Assembly (NCBI RefSeq): GCF_014207985.1
Contig: NZ_JACHMI010000001.1
Span: 7,237,001-7,301,000, forward strand
Source of the DNA: Nonomuraea rubra
Lineage (GTDB): Bacteria > Actinomycetota > Actinomycetes > Streptosporangiales > Streptosporangiaceae
Reading direction: 5' to 3'
DNA: 64,000 bases
Both the position numbers and the translations under genes were made by a program. The notes beneath the pieces were generated by a model. The model was not told the origin of the DNA. It ran no database searches and was given only the letters and a program-made list of their open reading frames with translations. Shown here in pieces: positions 16,634-25,292 of the stretch. Each line of letters starts with the position of its first letter. The stretch's first letter is position 1.

Positions 16634-17203
16634 TCAGCCTGTGATGGCGGCCAGGAGAGTGCGTACGGCGGTGCGGATCGACTCGTCCGGGGATGGGGGG
16701 ACGCCGGTGGTCAGCGCGGTGAACAGGATGCCCAGCACGCTCATCTCCAGGAGCATGGCGTCGTCCAGGCCGAGCTCGATCCCAGCGGCGCGGCCTTGCC
16801 GCACGATGAGATCGGCGCGGCGGCGCAGAGCGTCGGTCAGCGTGTGCCGCAGGCGGGGGTTGCGGGTGCTTTCCAGGTGCAGTTCGAACAGGGCCAGCGG
16901 GTCGTGCCTTCCGTCGGTCAGCATCGTGGTCAGGACGGCGACCAGCGCTTCCTCCAGGTGGACGGGCGAGATCGGCCGGACGGTATAGGCGTCCACGCGT
17001 TCGCCGAGCCGGTGGGTGATCCGCTCGATGACCCCGTCGAGCAGCGCGTCGCGGGTGCGGAAGTAGCGCGACGTGGTGCCGGGCGGCACGGCGGCGGCGG
17101 TGTCGACGGCCCGGTGAGTCAGCCCGCGGGACCCCTGCTCGGCCAGCACGGCGATGGCCGCGTCTGCGAGGTGGTCGCGGCGCTGCGGGTTAGGCGCTGG
17201 CAC
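16634..17203 (-). CDS. TetR family regulator of the flavin monooxygenase
   Basis: Encodes 189 residues. The helix-turn-helix reads GLTHRAVDTAAAVPPGTTSR then YFRTRDALLDGV. GTG at 17203 is chosen because AAGGAC precedes it and the start overlaps the end of the monooxygenase gene by 14 bases; another GTG at 17239 is further inside that gene. The overlap implies translational coupling with the monooxygenase, which it probably represses through the AT-rich palindromes at 18631-18666. Confidence 0.85.
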   Translation of the reverse strand: MPAPNPQRRDHLADAAIAVLAEQGSRGLTHRAVDTAAAVPPGTTSRYFRTRDALLDGVIERITHRLGERVDAYTVRPISPVHLEEALVAVLTTMLTDGRHDPLALFELHLESTRNPRLRHTLTDALRRRADLIVRQGRAAGIELGLDDAMLLEMSVLGILFTALTTGVPPSPDESIRTAVRTLLAAITG

Positions 17204-18620
17204 GGTGTCCTTCAAGGGTGTGGTGGTCGGCCGGGCCACACCATTTCAGCAGAGCCGCCGGGATGCCGTCGCGATCACCGGCCCAGGCCACGTAGCCGTC
17301 CGGGCGGATCAGTGTCGCCTCCGGCCGGGTGCCGGCAAGCGGCCTGGCCGGTCGTACGCGATCCCGATAGGGGGCCGGCACCTCCTGGTCCGACAGCAGG
17401 ACGAACGTCCCCGCGCGCAGCACCTCGTACAGGCGGCCCGCCTCCGTCGGGCCGTCGGCGGCGCGGCGGCCGGTCAGCGGGTGGACGTCCGGCTCGTCCG
17501 GCGGGTAGGCGAACTCCAGGCCGGACAGTCTTCCGAGGATGCGACGGCGGCCGGCGCCGGTGTGCAGCAGGGTGGCCATGACGCGCCGGTTGATCTCCAG
17601 GCGCAGTCGTGATCCGCTCAGCACCAGCCCGGTGAGGTGATCGGCCATGGCCAGGACCGCGGAGCCGACGGGATGCCGCTCGGCGTGGTAGGTGTCGAGC
17701 AACCAGGGCGGGGCCCAGCCGTGCAGGTCGGCGGCGAGCTTCCAGCCCAGGTTGAAGGCGTCCTGGATGCCGGTGTTCATACCCTGGCCGCCGATGGGCG
17801 AGTTCACGTGGGCGGCGTCGCCGATCAGGAAGACCCGCCCTGATCGGTAGCGGCGGGCCTGCCGGCGCTCGGCGGCGAAGCGGGAGAACCAGCGCGGCTC
17901 GCTCATGTCGTAGTCGGTGCCGGCGATCTGCCGGAAGGCCTCGCGGATCCGGGCGAAACCCGCGTCCTTCTGCTCTGTACGCAGCCACGCGCCGACCCGG
18001 AACCAGCCGTCACCGAACGGGAGGGTCACGACCACGCCCTCCGTGCCGACCTGCGTGATGGGGGGCGGCTCGGAGGTGGGGATGCGGACGTCGGCCAGGA
18101 GCATGGGCAGACTGTACGTCGCCCCGGCGAACCCCACGTCCACCAGGTCCCGGACGGTGCTGTGGGCACCGTCGGCGCCGATGACGTACCGGGTGTCCAG
18201 CTCTGTTCCGTCTTCGAGTCTGAGCCGTACGGACTCCGCGTCCTGGGTCAGGCCGACGACGTTGGCGTTGCGGCGGATCTCCACGCCCAGGTCGGCGACG
18301 CGTTGCCGGAGGATCTTCTCGGTGCCGTTCTGAGGCACGATCAGCAGCATCGGGTATCTCGTGTCGAGCCGGCCGAAGTCCACGCGTGAGGCGTAGGCGG
18401 GGTACACGGTCCTGAGCGGGTTGCCCCGCGCCACCAGTTCGTCACCCATGCCCCTGGCGTCGAGCAGTTCCAGGGCCCGGGCGTGCAGGCCGAAGGCCCG
18501 GGTGACGTTGGACTCGGCGCCGCGCTTGTCCACGATCACGCAGGACACCCCGGCCAGGGCCAGCTCGCAGGCGGCCATCAGGCCGGTGGGGCCGGCTCCC
18601 ACGATGACGACGTCGTTCAT
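17190..18620 (-). CDS. FAD-dependent aromatic hydroxylase (rifampicin-monooxygenase-like)
   Basis: Encodes 476 residues of a group A flavin monooxygenase: GxGxxG at the N-terminus (VVIVGAGPTGLMAACELA), the DG motif VIGADGAHSTVRD and the GD motif FLIGDAAHVNSPIGGQGMN. Length and order match Rox-type rifamycin monooxygenases and polyketide hydroxylases, which use NADPH and O2 to hydroxylate aromatic rings. The ATG at 18620 follows GGAGGA. It forms an operon with the TetR gene downstream. An antibiotic-inactivating or catabolic role is likely; the substrate is not fixed by sequence. Confidence 0.85.
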   Translation of the reverse strand: MNDVVIVGAGPTGLMAACELALAGVSCVIVDKRGAESNVTRAFGLHARALELLDARGMGDELVARGNPLRTVYPAYASRVDFGRLDTRYPMLLIVPQNGTEKILRQRVADLGVEIRRNANVVGLTQDAESVRLRLEDGTELDTRYVIGADGAHSTVRDLVDVGFAGATYSLPMLLADVRIPTSEPPPITQVGTEGVVVTLPFGDGWFRVGAWLRTEQKDAGFARIREAFRQIAGTDYDMSEPRWFSRFAAERRQARRYRSGRVFLIGDAAHVNSPIGGQGMNTGIQDAFNLGWKLAADLHGWAPPWLLDTYHAERHPVGSAVLAMADHLTGLVLSGSRLRLEINRRVMATLLHTGAGRRRILGRLSGLEFAYPPDEPDVHPLTGRRAADGPTEAGRLYEVLRAGTFVLLSDQEVPAPYRDRVRPARPLAGTRPEATLIRPDGYVAWAGDRDGIPAALLKWCGPADHHTLEGHRASA

Positions 18621-18630
18621 GACATCCTCC

Positions 18631-18666
18631 ATTCGCTACATATGTATCGCTACATTTATAGCGAAT
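18631..18666 (-). promoter_or_regulatory. AT-rich TetR operator/promoter of the monooxygenase operon
   Basis: ATTCGCTA (18631-18638) and TAGCGAAT (18659-18666) are perfect outer arms. Inside them lies TACATATGTA (18637-18646), a second palindrome, and a further GCTACAT copy. The region is markedly AT-rich for this genome and contains TATAAA on the coding strand. Repressor binding would cover the promoter. Confidence 0.65.
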
Positions 18667-18874
18667 AGACGCGCTAGTGCGCCAATCTCGCCCCCAGCTC
18701 CGAATCTCTCATCGGGCAACCTGACGACGCGCTCGCCTCCCCGGCCAGGAGGTCGCCTCGGGCGAACCCGGAAAACCCCATGCGGCTCGGCGAAGGCGCT
18801 GCCCGATCAGGTCCAGCATCGGAGGGGACCTCGTCCCGGGGGAGGCGCGAAAGCCAGTTACCGCCCGGAGCGTC

Positions 18875-19588
18875 TCAGCCCGTCGTCGCGAGCTGCGGAT
18901 ACAGCATGGTGAGGTCGGCGGCGAGACCCGCCTTGACCTGGCGCGACAGGTCATCGGCCAGCACCTCGGGGGCGTCGGCCTCGAGCCCGTCCAGGGCCTG
19001 CTGCGCGACGCTCTCCGGAGAGGTCTTGGGCGCCTCGACGCCGGCGGCCATGTCGGTGTCGACGTAGCCGACGTGCATTCCGGTGACGTTGATCCCCCGG
19101 GGCCGCAGCGCCAGGCGCAGCGCGTTGCTCTGCGACCACAAGGCGGACTTGGACGCGCTGTAGGCCTCCGCGCTCGGAATCGTGATCCAGGAGAGGACCG
19201 AGTGCATGTTGAGGATGTGCCCCCCGCCGTTGCGCTCGATGATCGGCACGAAGGCACGGGTGGTGAGCAGCGGCCCGAAGAAGTTGACCTCGAACTCGCG
19301 GCGGACGTCGTCGACCGGGGAGCCGAGGAACGACGCGGCCACCAGGACGCCGGCGTTGTTGATCAGGATGGTCGCGTCCCCGGCCCGGTCTGCTGCCGCC
19401 GCCACCGAGCCGGGATCGGTGACCTCCAGCGCCAGCGGGACCGCGTCCGGGTGCGTGACGGCGCGCGGGTCACGGGCGGTCGCGTAGACCTTGGCGGCGC
19501 CGCGCCGATAGAGCTCCTCCACCAGCGCCTTGCCGATGCCGCGGCTGCCGCCCGTGACGACGGCTACGGAGCCATTGATGCTGCTCAT
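18875..19588 (-). CDS. Short-chain dehydrogenase/reductase
   Basis: Encodes 237 residues of a classical SDR: VVTGGSRGIGKALVEEL nucleotide-binding motif, NNAG in the fourth strand (INNAGVLVAA), and catalytic Ser-Tyr-Lys in HSVLSWITIPSAEAYSASK. It reduces or oxidises a hydroxyl/carbonyl group with NAD(P)H; the substrate is unknown. It is divergent from a TetR gene, with two identical palindromic operators between them, so it is probably the target of that TetR. Confidence 0.88.
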   Translation of the reverse strand: MSSINGSVAVVTGGSRGIGKALVEELYRRGAAKVYATARDPRAVTHPDAVPLALEVTDPGSVAAAADRAGDATILINNAGVLVAASFLGSPVDDVRREFEVNFFGPLLTTRAFVPIIERNGGGHILNMHSVLSWITIPSAEAYSASKSALWSQSNALRLALRPRGINVTGMHVGYVDTDMAAGVEAPKTSPESVAQQALDGLEADAPEVLADDLSRQVKAGLAADLTMLYPQLATTG

Positions 19589-19603
19589 GAGTCATTCCCT
19601 TCT

Positions 19604-19643
19604 GGAAACCGATCGGTTTCCGCTACTGTAAACCGATCGGTTT
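19604..19643. promoter_or_regulatory. Paired TetR operators between SDR and tetR genes
   Basis: AAACCGATCGGTTT occurs twice, centred 24 bp apart: within GGAAACCGATCGGTTTCC (19604-19621, a perfect 18-bp palindrome) and at 19630-19643. Each overlaps the region where one of the two divergent promoters should lie, so one repressor can control both genes. Confidence 0.85.
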
Positions 19644-19675
19644 TCACCGTGCAAGTCGAGCGGTAACCTGGGCAC

Positions 19676-20272
19676 ATGACGCACCCCACGCCGGCCACCC
19701 ATCCCGTTTCGACCCGTGATCGCCTGCTCGACGCCGCGGCGGAGCTCTTCTACCGAGAGGGCGTCGGCGTGGGCATCGACGCGCTGTGCCGCAGGGCCGG
19801 GGTGTCCAAGCGATCGATGTACCAGCTGTTCGGCAGCAAGGACGAGGTGGTGGCGGCGAGCCTGGACCGCAGGGCGCCCGCGTACCAGGCCCTCCTGCTT
19901 CCCCCCGCCGACGACGACCGGCCGCCCCGCGCGCGCATCCTGCACGTGTTCGAGCGCCTGGAGGAGTCGGCGGCGGAGCCGGACTTCCGCGGCTGCCCGT
20001 TCGTGGCGGCAGCGGTCGAGGTCAAGTCGCCCGAGCATCCGGCCAGCCTGGTCGCCCGGCGCAACAAGGACGCGCTGACCGCGTTCTTCCGCCGCGAGGC
20101 CGAGCGCGCCGGAGCCGCGGACCCGGCGCTGCTGGCCCGGCAGCTCACCGTCGCCTTCGACGGGGCGAGCGCGCAGGCGGTCGTGCAGGCGCGGGGCCTC
20201 GACGGCCTCGCCGTCGCCACGGCCGCCGCCCTGCTCGACGCCGCAGGCTTGCGCGCCCGTCCCGAGGACTGA
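19676..20272 (+). CDS. TetR family transcriptional regulator
   Basis: Encodes 198 residues. The helix-turn-helix is LFYREGVGVGIDALCRRAG followed by VSKRSMYQLFGSKDEVVAAS. The C-terminal domain contains DFRGCPFVAAAVEV, a pattern seen in many actinomycete TetR proteins paired with SDR genes. The ATG at 19676 lies 32 bases after the second operator, consistent with autorepression. It most likely represses itself and the divergent SDR gene. Confidence 0.88.
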   Translation: MTHPTPATHPVSTRDRLLDAAAELFYREGVGVGIDALCRRAGVSKRSMYQLFGSKDEVVAASLDRRAPAYQALLLPPADDDRPPRARILHVFERLEESAAEPDFRGCPFVAAAVEVKSPEHPASLVARRNKDALTAFFRREAERAGAADPALLARQLTVAFDGASAQAVVQARGLDGLAVATAAALLDAAGLRARPED

Positions 20273-20352
20273 ACCCGCCGGCGTGGCATGACCTCGCGGC
20301 CCGCCTGCACGGTAGCCGGGTTCAGCATGAGAACCGGCTGGGCCGCAGGGTC

Positions 20353-21270
20353 TCAAGGCAGGTGCCGGAGGCCGGATGGGGCGGCGGAGGCGCGCAGGCG
20401 GGCCGCGTCCTGGCCGGGCGGGGCGCCGAACAGGCGCCGGTATTCGCGGTTGAACTGCGACGGGCTGTCGTAGCCGACGAGATGTCCGACGCCGGCGACG
20501 TCGCCGGACCCGGCGACCAGCAGCGCCCGCGCTTCCTGCAGACGTAGGTGTTTCTGGAACTGCAGCGGGCTCATCCCGGTGACCACGCGGAAGTGGCGGT
20601 GGAACGTGGACGGGCTCATGCCGGCCAGCCGGGCGAGATCCTCGATCCGCAGCGGCTCGGCGTAGTTGTCGCGGATCCAGCCGATCGCCCGGCTGACGTG
20701 GGTCAGGCTGCTGTCGGCCAGGCCGATCTGGCGGATCATGCCGCCGTGCGGGCCGGTGAGCAGCCGCCAGAGGATCTCCCGCTCGACCAGCGGCGCAAGT
20801 ACGGGCGCGTCGGCGGGGTGGTCGAGCAGCCGCACCAGCCGGGTCGCGGCGTCGAGCAGATCGGATCCGGCCTGGCCGGTCGCGATCGCGGGCAGCCCCG
20901 CCGTTCCGCGCGGCCACCGTCCGGCCGCCGCTTCCAGCAGCAGCGGGGCGATGGCGGCCGGGCGCAGCACCAGCCCCATGCCCAGCGCCGGGGCCCGCGG
21001 GGTGGCGTCGATGAAGTGTCCCCTGACGGGCAGGCCGGCGGTGACCACGAGGAGCTGCCCCGTCCGGTACTCGTAGACCCGCTCGCCGAGCAGCAGCCGC
21101 TTGGCGCCCTGGGCCATGACGACCAGCAGCGGCTCGGTCAGGGAGTAGTCCGGCGCGGACGTCTCCACCCTGGACAACAGCAGCGTGCCGATCGGTGTAC
21201 GCAGGTCCGTCCGGGCATGGGCGGCGATGAGATCGCGAAGTTCATCCAGGTATTCGCGTGGGGCGCGCAC
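20353..21270 (-). CDS. AraC family transcriptional regulator
   Basis: Encodes 305 residues from GTG 21270. The N-terminal cupin-like sensor domain (about 1-190, with VVMAQGAKRLLLGERVYEY) matches the AraC_N type. Two helix-turn-helix motifs lie at the C-terminus: RIEDLARLAGMSPSTFHRHF and VGHLVGYDSPSQFNREYRR. The frame is open further upstream, but residues before the chosen GTG look non-coding. It is divergent from an aldo/keto reductase, its likely target, a pairing common in actinobacteria. Confidence 0.85.
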   Translation of the reverse strand: MRAPREYLDELRDLIAAHARTDLRTPIGTLLLSRVETSAPDYSLTEPLLVVMAQGAKRLLLGERVYEYRTGQLLVVTAGLPVRGHFIDATPRAPALGMGLVLRPAAIAPLLLEAAAGRWPRGTAGLPAIATGQAGSDLLDAATRLVRLLDHPADAPVLAPLVEREILWRLLTGPHGGMIRQIGLADSSLTHVSRAIGWIRDNYAEPLRIEDLARLAGMSPSTFHRHFRVVTGMSPLQFQKHLRLQEARALLVAGSGDVAGVGHLVGYDSPSQFNREYRRLFGAPPGQDAARLRASAAPSGLRHLP

Positions 21271-21364
21271 GGCTTCACGAAAGCATGCGGGCGCCGGTTG
21301 CGGCAAGCCCGATCCCGGCCAGGTCGATCGGATCGTGCAAGAGTCAGAGCGGATCGATCTACCG

Positions 21365-21404
21365 TTGACCTGGCGTATCGCGCTTCCATGGGAAGCCCGA
21401 TACG
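21365..21404 (+). promoter_or_regulatory. Aldo/keto reductase promoter with nested palindrome
   Basis: TTGACC (21365-21370) can serve as a -35 box. Right after it a 31-bp dyad spans 21374-21404: outer arms CGTATCG and CGATACG, inner arms GCTTCC and GGAAGC around ATG. One base pair is mismatched. It is probably the operator controlling the reductase. Confidence 0.5.
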
Positions 21405-21422
21405 ACATCAAGGAGGCGGATC

Positions 21423-22505
21423 ATGCCGCTCGATCACTACGTCACGCTCGGCCGGTCGGGGCTGCGGGTCAGCCCGTTCGCGCTCGGCGCCATGACCTTC
21501 GGGGAGGACCCGGGGGCCGCCGGGAGCAGCGTCGAGGAGTCGGAGCAGATCCTGGCGACCTACCTCGATCTGGGCGGGAACTTCATCGACACCGCCAACT
21601 TCTACACCAACGGCCATTCCGAGAAGATCCTCGGCGACTGGTTCGCCGCCCGTCCCGGCCGGCGCGAGCGGGTGGTGCTGGCCTCGAAGTTCTTCGGCAA
21701 CCTCTTCCCCGGCGACCCCAACGGCGGCGGCGCGGGCCGCTCATCGATCATCGCCCAGCTTGACGAGACGCTGCGCCGACTGCGTACCGACTATCTGGAT
21801 CTGTACTGGCTGCACAACTGGGACAGGAACACTCCGGTCGAGGAGACGATGCGTACCCTCGACGACCTCGTACGGGCCGGGAAGATCCGCTACCTCGGGT
21901 TCTCCAACACCCCGGGCTGGGTCACCGCCCAGGCCCAGACCATGGCGCTGCTGAAGGGCTGGACGCCGCTGATCGCGCTCCAGGTGGAGTACTCGCTGCT
22001 GGCCCGCACGGTGGAGGGCGAACTCGCTCCCCTGGCGCTCGACCAGGGCATGGCACTGGTTCCGTGGAGCCCGCTGCGGAACGGGTTCCTGTCGGGCAAG
22101 TACCGGCGCGGCGCCGAGGTCTCCGACTCCGCCCGCTCGTCCTTCGTGGGCAGCCCCAGCCAGCAGGAGTTCACGGTGATCGACGCCGTCGCCGAAGTCG
22201 CCGACGAGGTCGGGGCCACGTCCGCGGCGGTGGCGCTGGCCTGGTTGCGCGCGCGGCAGGGCACCGTCGTACCCATCGTCGGCGCCAGACGCGTGACGCA
22301 CCTCCAGGACAACCTCACCGCCCTGGAGGTGACCCTCACCCCGGAGCACCTGCGGATGCTGGACGAAGTCTCGGCCCCCGACCTGAACTACCCGGCGCCG
22401 CTGAACGGCGAGGTGCGCGGGATGTTGCAGTTCGCCGGGGCCACGGTGGACGGCGAGCCGTCCACCGTCTACCCGCCGCTGACGCAGAGCACCGTCCGCT
22501 ACTGA
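21423..22505 (+). CDS. Aldo/keto reductase
   Basis: Encodes 360 residues of the AKR family: start motif LGRSGLRVSPFALGAMTFGE, catalytic Asp56 and Tyr61 in FIDTANFYTNGHSE, Lys89 in VVLASKFFG and His131 in DLYWLHNWD, plus the NADPH-binding VVPIVGARR end. It reduces aldehydes or ketones with NADPH. AGGAGG sits just before the ATG. It is controlled from the divergent AraC/palindrome region and followed by a strong terminator hairpin. Confidence 0.9.
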   Translation: MPLDHYVTLGRSGLRVSPFALGAMTFGEDPGAAGSSVEESEQILATYLDLGGNFIDTANFYTNGHSEKILGDWFAARPGRRERVVLASKFFGNLFPGDPNGGGAGRSSIIAQLDETLRRLRTDYLDLYWLHNWDRNTPVEETMRTLDDLVRAGKIRYLGFSNTPGWVTAQAQTMALLKGWTPLIALQVEYSLLARTVEGELAPLALDQGMALVPWSPLRNGFLSGKYRRGAEVSDSARSSFVGSPSQQEFTVIDAVAEVADEVGATSAAVALAWLRARQGTVVPIVGARRVTHLQDNLTALEVTLTPEHLRMLDEVSAPDLNYPAPLNGEVRGMLQFAGATVDGEPSTVYPPLTQSTVRY

Positions 22506-22614
22506 CCACCCGCACCGCCCGCGTGCCATCGTCACCACCATCTGCGCGGCGGGATCCCAGGCCGCCTTTCCCGGCACCCATCGAGGGGAACATGGCCGCC
22601 GGGCGAGCCACGAT

Positions 22615-22660
22615 CGGGTGGATGCCGGAGCAGGGCAGTGCCTGCTCCGGCATCCACCCG
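22615..22660. terminator. Perfect 20-bp stem-loop after the aldo/keto reductase
   Basis: Positions 22615-22634 and 22641-22660 are perfect reverse complements (20 bp) around a 6-base loop. The stem starts CGGGTGGATG. It is an exceptionally stable transcription terminator about 110 bases after the stop codon. Confidence 0.85.
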
Positions 22661-22687
22661 CTGATCACATCACGGGACCGAGGAGGT

Positions 22688-23102
22688 CTCCGCCGTCGGC
22701 GATGAACTCGGATCCTCAGTCGTGCGCTCATGCGCGACTCGGCCATCACGCTCTCGGACTTCGCCGTCCTCAGCACGCTGCAGATGTCGGGCCAGGACGC
22801 GATGCGGGTCCACGAAGTGCGAGAGGCCCCTCCGCTGGGAGAAGACCCGGCTGACCCACCAGATCTCGCGCATGACCTCACGCGGCCTCGTCACCCGCAT
22901 CAAGTGCAAGGAAGATGCGCGCGGAGTACGGATCGCCCTGACCGACAAGGGGCGTGCGACGATCGGAGCCGCGGTGCCCGGTCACGTCGCCCAAGTACGC
23001 AAGCTCTTCCTCGACGCCGTCCCGCCGAAGCATCTGGACATCATCGCGAACATCTCGGAAGCCGTCCTCGAAGGGCTGGAAGACGACGACACCGTCTCCT
23101 AG
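22688..23102 (+). pseudogene. MarR family regulator, frameshifted and 5'-truncated
   Basis: One frame reads MRDSAITLSDFAVLSTLQMS and HEVRE; the continuation LRWEKTRLTHQISRMTSRGL appears in another frame after a shift near 22825, followed by the winged-helix hairpin and RKLFLDAVPPKHLDIIANIS. Joined, the pieces match MarR regulators of the 'LRWEKSRLSHQL' type. The N-terminal helix is also missing because a stop lies upstream in frame. The single frameshift in an otherwise well-kept sequence suggests recent inactivation or a sequencing error. Confidence 0.7.
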
Positions 23103-23169
23103 CTCGTGCCCGTCAAGAGGTTCGGGCTCGCGGGCGGGGAGGCATGGTGCGCAGGCACCTGACCGGTGC

Positions 23170-23305
23170 CCGTGGCAGGCTCTGGCGGAGCAGTTGGGGA
23201 CACGAGGGCTCACTGCTTCGGCCCCGCTGGTTGTGTGGTGCTGGGACAACCTCCACGTGCACCTGGACAGCCGGCTCGCCGAGTTCGCCCGAGCACGCCC
23301 CCGGA
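23170..23305 (+). pseudogene. IS630-type transposase fragment
   Basis: A short frame reads SAPLVVWCWDNLHVHLDSRL followed by AEFARARP, matching the DDE-endonuclease strand ('LVVVWDNLNxHxSxxL') of IS630-family transposases. Neither the N-terminal domain nor the final catalytic Glu region is nearby. No terminal inverted repeats were found. It is a fossil of a mobile element next to the broken MarR gene. Confidence 0.5.
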
Positions 23306-23704
23306 GGGTGTCGCGAGTTCCCTGCGCGCGGATACAAGCCGGGCTGGAGTACTGCGCGGTGTCCGGCAGTTTATGCACTGTGAGAATGACCCGCCGACAA
23401 CGGCGGGCTCATGAGGAGTGAGCCGGGCGGACGTGCCGCAGTCTCGGCATGCGTGCTTCGGTCCATGGCTCTGACCGATCCCTGGTGCTGGGACGGCTCC
23501 AGCAGGCGCCGCCTCCGCCGCTGGTCCCACTGGTGCCGCCGTAGCCGCCGCTCGAAGAGCCGACGCCGGAGTAGCCCGCACCCGGCTCGCCGCGGCACGG
23601 CAGCCGGATCAGCATCAGCTGGCATGCAGCGGGAGACGATGAATGTCCGGTTGCCGCCCTGTGGTGGCCGCATCCTCCCCCTGCAAGCTCATGACCGGGC
23701 TGGT
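23306..23704. other. Intergenic stretch, no supported gene
   Basis: A Gly/Ser-rich frame exists on the minus strand around 23520-23590 but has no ribosome binding site or recognisable domain. I see no regulatory structure here. Confidence 0.35.
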
Positions 23705-24646
23705 TCAGGAGTTCGAAGACATGCCTCTCAAGAAGGTGGCGACGCATGCCTGCCACTCGCGGGCCGAGGCCAGCACCGCGGTCATCTCGTGCGATCCATG
23801 GACGTGTCCCGGCCAGCAGATCACTTCGGCCGGGACTTCCTCCCGTCTCAGTGCCTGGCCGTAGGCTTCGCCTTCGTCGCGGAGAATGTCGTACTCGGCC
23901 ACCATGATCAACGCTGGTGGCAGGCCTGCCAGGTCGCCGGCGAGGAGTGGTGAGGCGTACGGATGGCGGCGGTCCTCAGGGCCGCAGTACCTGTCGATGT
24001 TGGCGGCCAGTTCGTCCGGCGTCAGCACCAGCGCCTCAGCTGCGTTGGTCACCCGGCTCATCGTCAGGTCGAGCGCCGGGATCTCCAGGACCTGGGCGAT
24101 GAGCTGCGGCCCGCTCCGGTCGCGGGCCATGAGCGCGACGGCGGCGGCCAGGTTGGCGCCCGAGGAGTCGCCTCCGATCGACAGCCGTGACGCGTCGGCC
24201 CCGAGCCGGGCGGCGTGCTCGGCCACCCACAGCAGGGCCGCGTAGCAGTCGAGAGGCGGCACGGGAAAGCGGTGCTCGGGGGCCAGCCGGTGAGCGACGG
24301 AGAACACCACGCAGCCGGCGTCGGCCGCGAGCCGGCCACAGACGGCGTCGCGATGGGCGAGCTCACCCAGCCACCAGCCGCCCCCGTGGATGTAGACGTG
24401 ACAGGGCAGCGGCCCCATCCCAGCAGGCGTGTAGCTGCGAACCGTGATCTCGCCACCCTCCACCTGGACCAGGTGATCCTGTTGCGTCACTGCGGGCGCG
24501 GGCAGGGACACGGTGGCGGCGCGTTGATCCATCCCTCGGTGGATCATGGCTCGCTGCTGGGCGACCGGCACCGACGCGTCCGCCATCCGCGCGCGGTTCT
24601 CCTCGATGCGGGCGAGCATGGGGATGAGCTCAGGAAGTACGGGCAC
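23705..24646 (-). CDS. Alpha/beta hydrolase (hormone-sensitive lipase family)
   Basis: Encodes 313 residues from GTG 24646, preceded by GGAGG. The oxyanion-hole motif HGGGW lies near residue 86, nucleophile Ser in IGGDSSGAN near 160, and Asp (EYDILRDEG) and His (HGSHEM) near the C-terminus complete the triad. This is the HSL/esterase family IV, hydrolysing short-chain esters or lactones. A broken flavoprotein-monooxygenase-like gene lies just upstream on the same strand, recalling Baeyer-Villiger monooxygenase/esterase pairs, but that partner is dead here. Confidence 0.85.
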   Translation of the reverse strand: MPVLPELIPMLARIEENRARMADASVPVAQQRAMIHRGMDQRAATVSLPAPAVTQQDHLVQVEGGEITVRSYTPAGMGPLPCHVYIHGGGWWLGELAHRDAVCGRLAADAGCVVFSVAHRLAPEHRFPVPPLDCYAALLWVAEHAARLGADASRLSIGGDSSGANLAAAVALMARDRSGPQLIAQVLEIPALDLTMSRVTNAAEALVLTPDELAANIDRYCGPEDRRHPYASPLLAGDLAGLPPALIMVAEYDILRDEGEAYGQALRREEVPAEVICWPGHVHGSHEMTAVLASAREWQACVATFLRGMSSNS

Positions 24647-24869
24647 AGGTTCCGGCCTCCAGGTCGACGTGACAAGCGCCACTCGGATTGTTGGCCATCG
24701 GGCGGAGCAATACCAGGGCAGCGACCGGCCGCCGGCGGGACATTTCATGCCAGGTGTGCGCCCCTAGGGACCCCGATCGTGGGCTGCCATCCTGGCCCAG
24801 GAACACCCAGGCATACTCGACGGGACGGGGTGGCAATTGCGCGTGTCCAGCAACCCAGCGGGACACCGT

Positions 24870-25258
24870 TCACCGGCGTACAGCCAGGTACCCGGCGAGG
24901 TGGTCGATCACCTCGCGGGCGTCGGACTCGATGCCGTGGATGAACGTGGATCTGCGCCGCCACAGCAGGGGTAGCCCGAGCACGTACAGCCCGGGGCCGT
25001 CCACCACCCCGCCGTCGTGGCGCAGCCGCCCCTTCTCGTCGACCACGGGAACCTGGAGCCACCCGTAGTCGGGACGGAAGCCGGTCGCCCACACGATCGT
25101 ACGGATCTCCCCACCGCGCAGGTCGAGCTGCAGTCGTGCCCGCTCGGGCACCCAGGCCTCGGGGTGGTCGGCGCCGAACACCGCTTCCCTCTTGTGGCTG
25201 CGCTCCTCGCCGAGGCCGAAGAACTCCTCTACTTCCTGTATTTCCGGTAGGTATTTGG
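24870..25258 (-). pseudogene. C-terminal fragment of an FAD/NAD(P)-binding monooxygenase-like protein
   Basis: The frame reads IVWATGFRPDYGWLQVPVVD and YVLGLPLLWRRRSTFIHGI, the C-terminal signature of CzcO-like/flavin-containing oxidoreductases (the ATGFRPDY motif). The N-terminal two thirds with both GxGxxG motifs are absent, because the sequence runs into the metX promoter. It cannot bind FAD and is a truncation remnant. Confidence 0.65.
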
Positions 25259-25279
25259 CCGGGCACCGCCCGTGGCGGT

Positions 25280-25292
25280 TACCATAGGACCC
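25280..25292 (+). promoter_or_regulatory. -10 element for a leaderless metX transcript
   Basis: TACCAT (25280-25285) lies seven bases before the metX ATG, so transcription should start at or next to the start codon. TTGGCC lies 19 bp upstream as a weak -35. No SAM riboswitch-like structure is visible between the promoter and the gene. Confidence 0.5.

Noticed and set aside
25200..25292. SAM riboswitch upstream of metX
   Set aside because: The likely -10 is only seven bases before the ATG and no conserved riboswitch core or multi-stem fold is visible.
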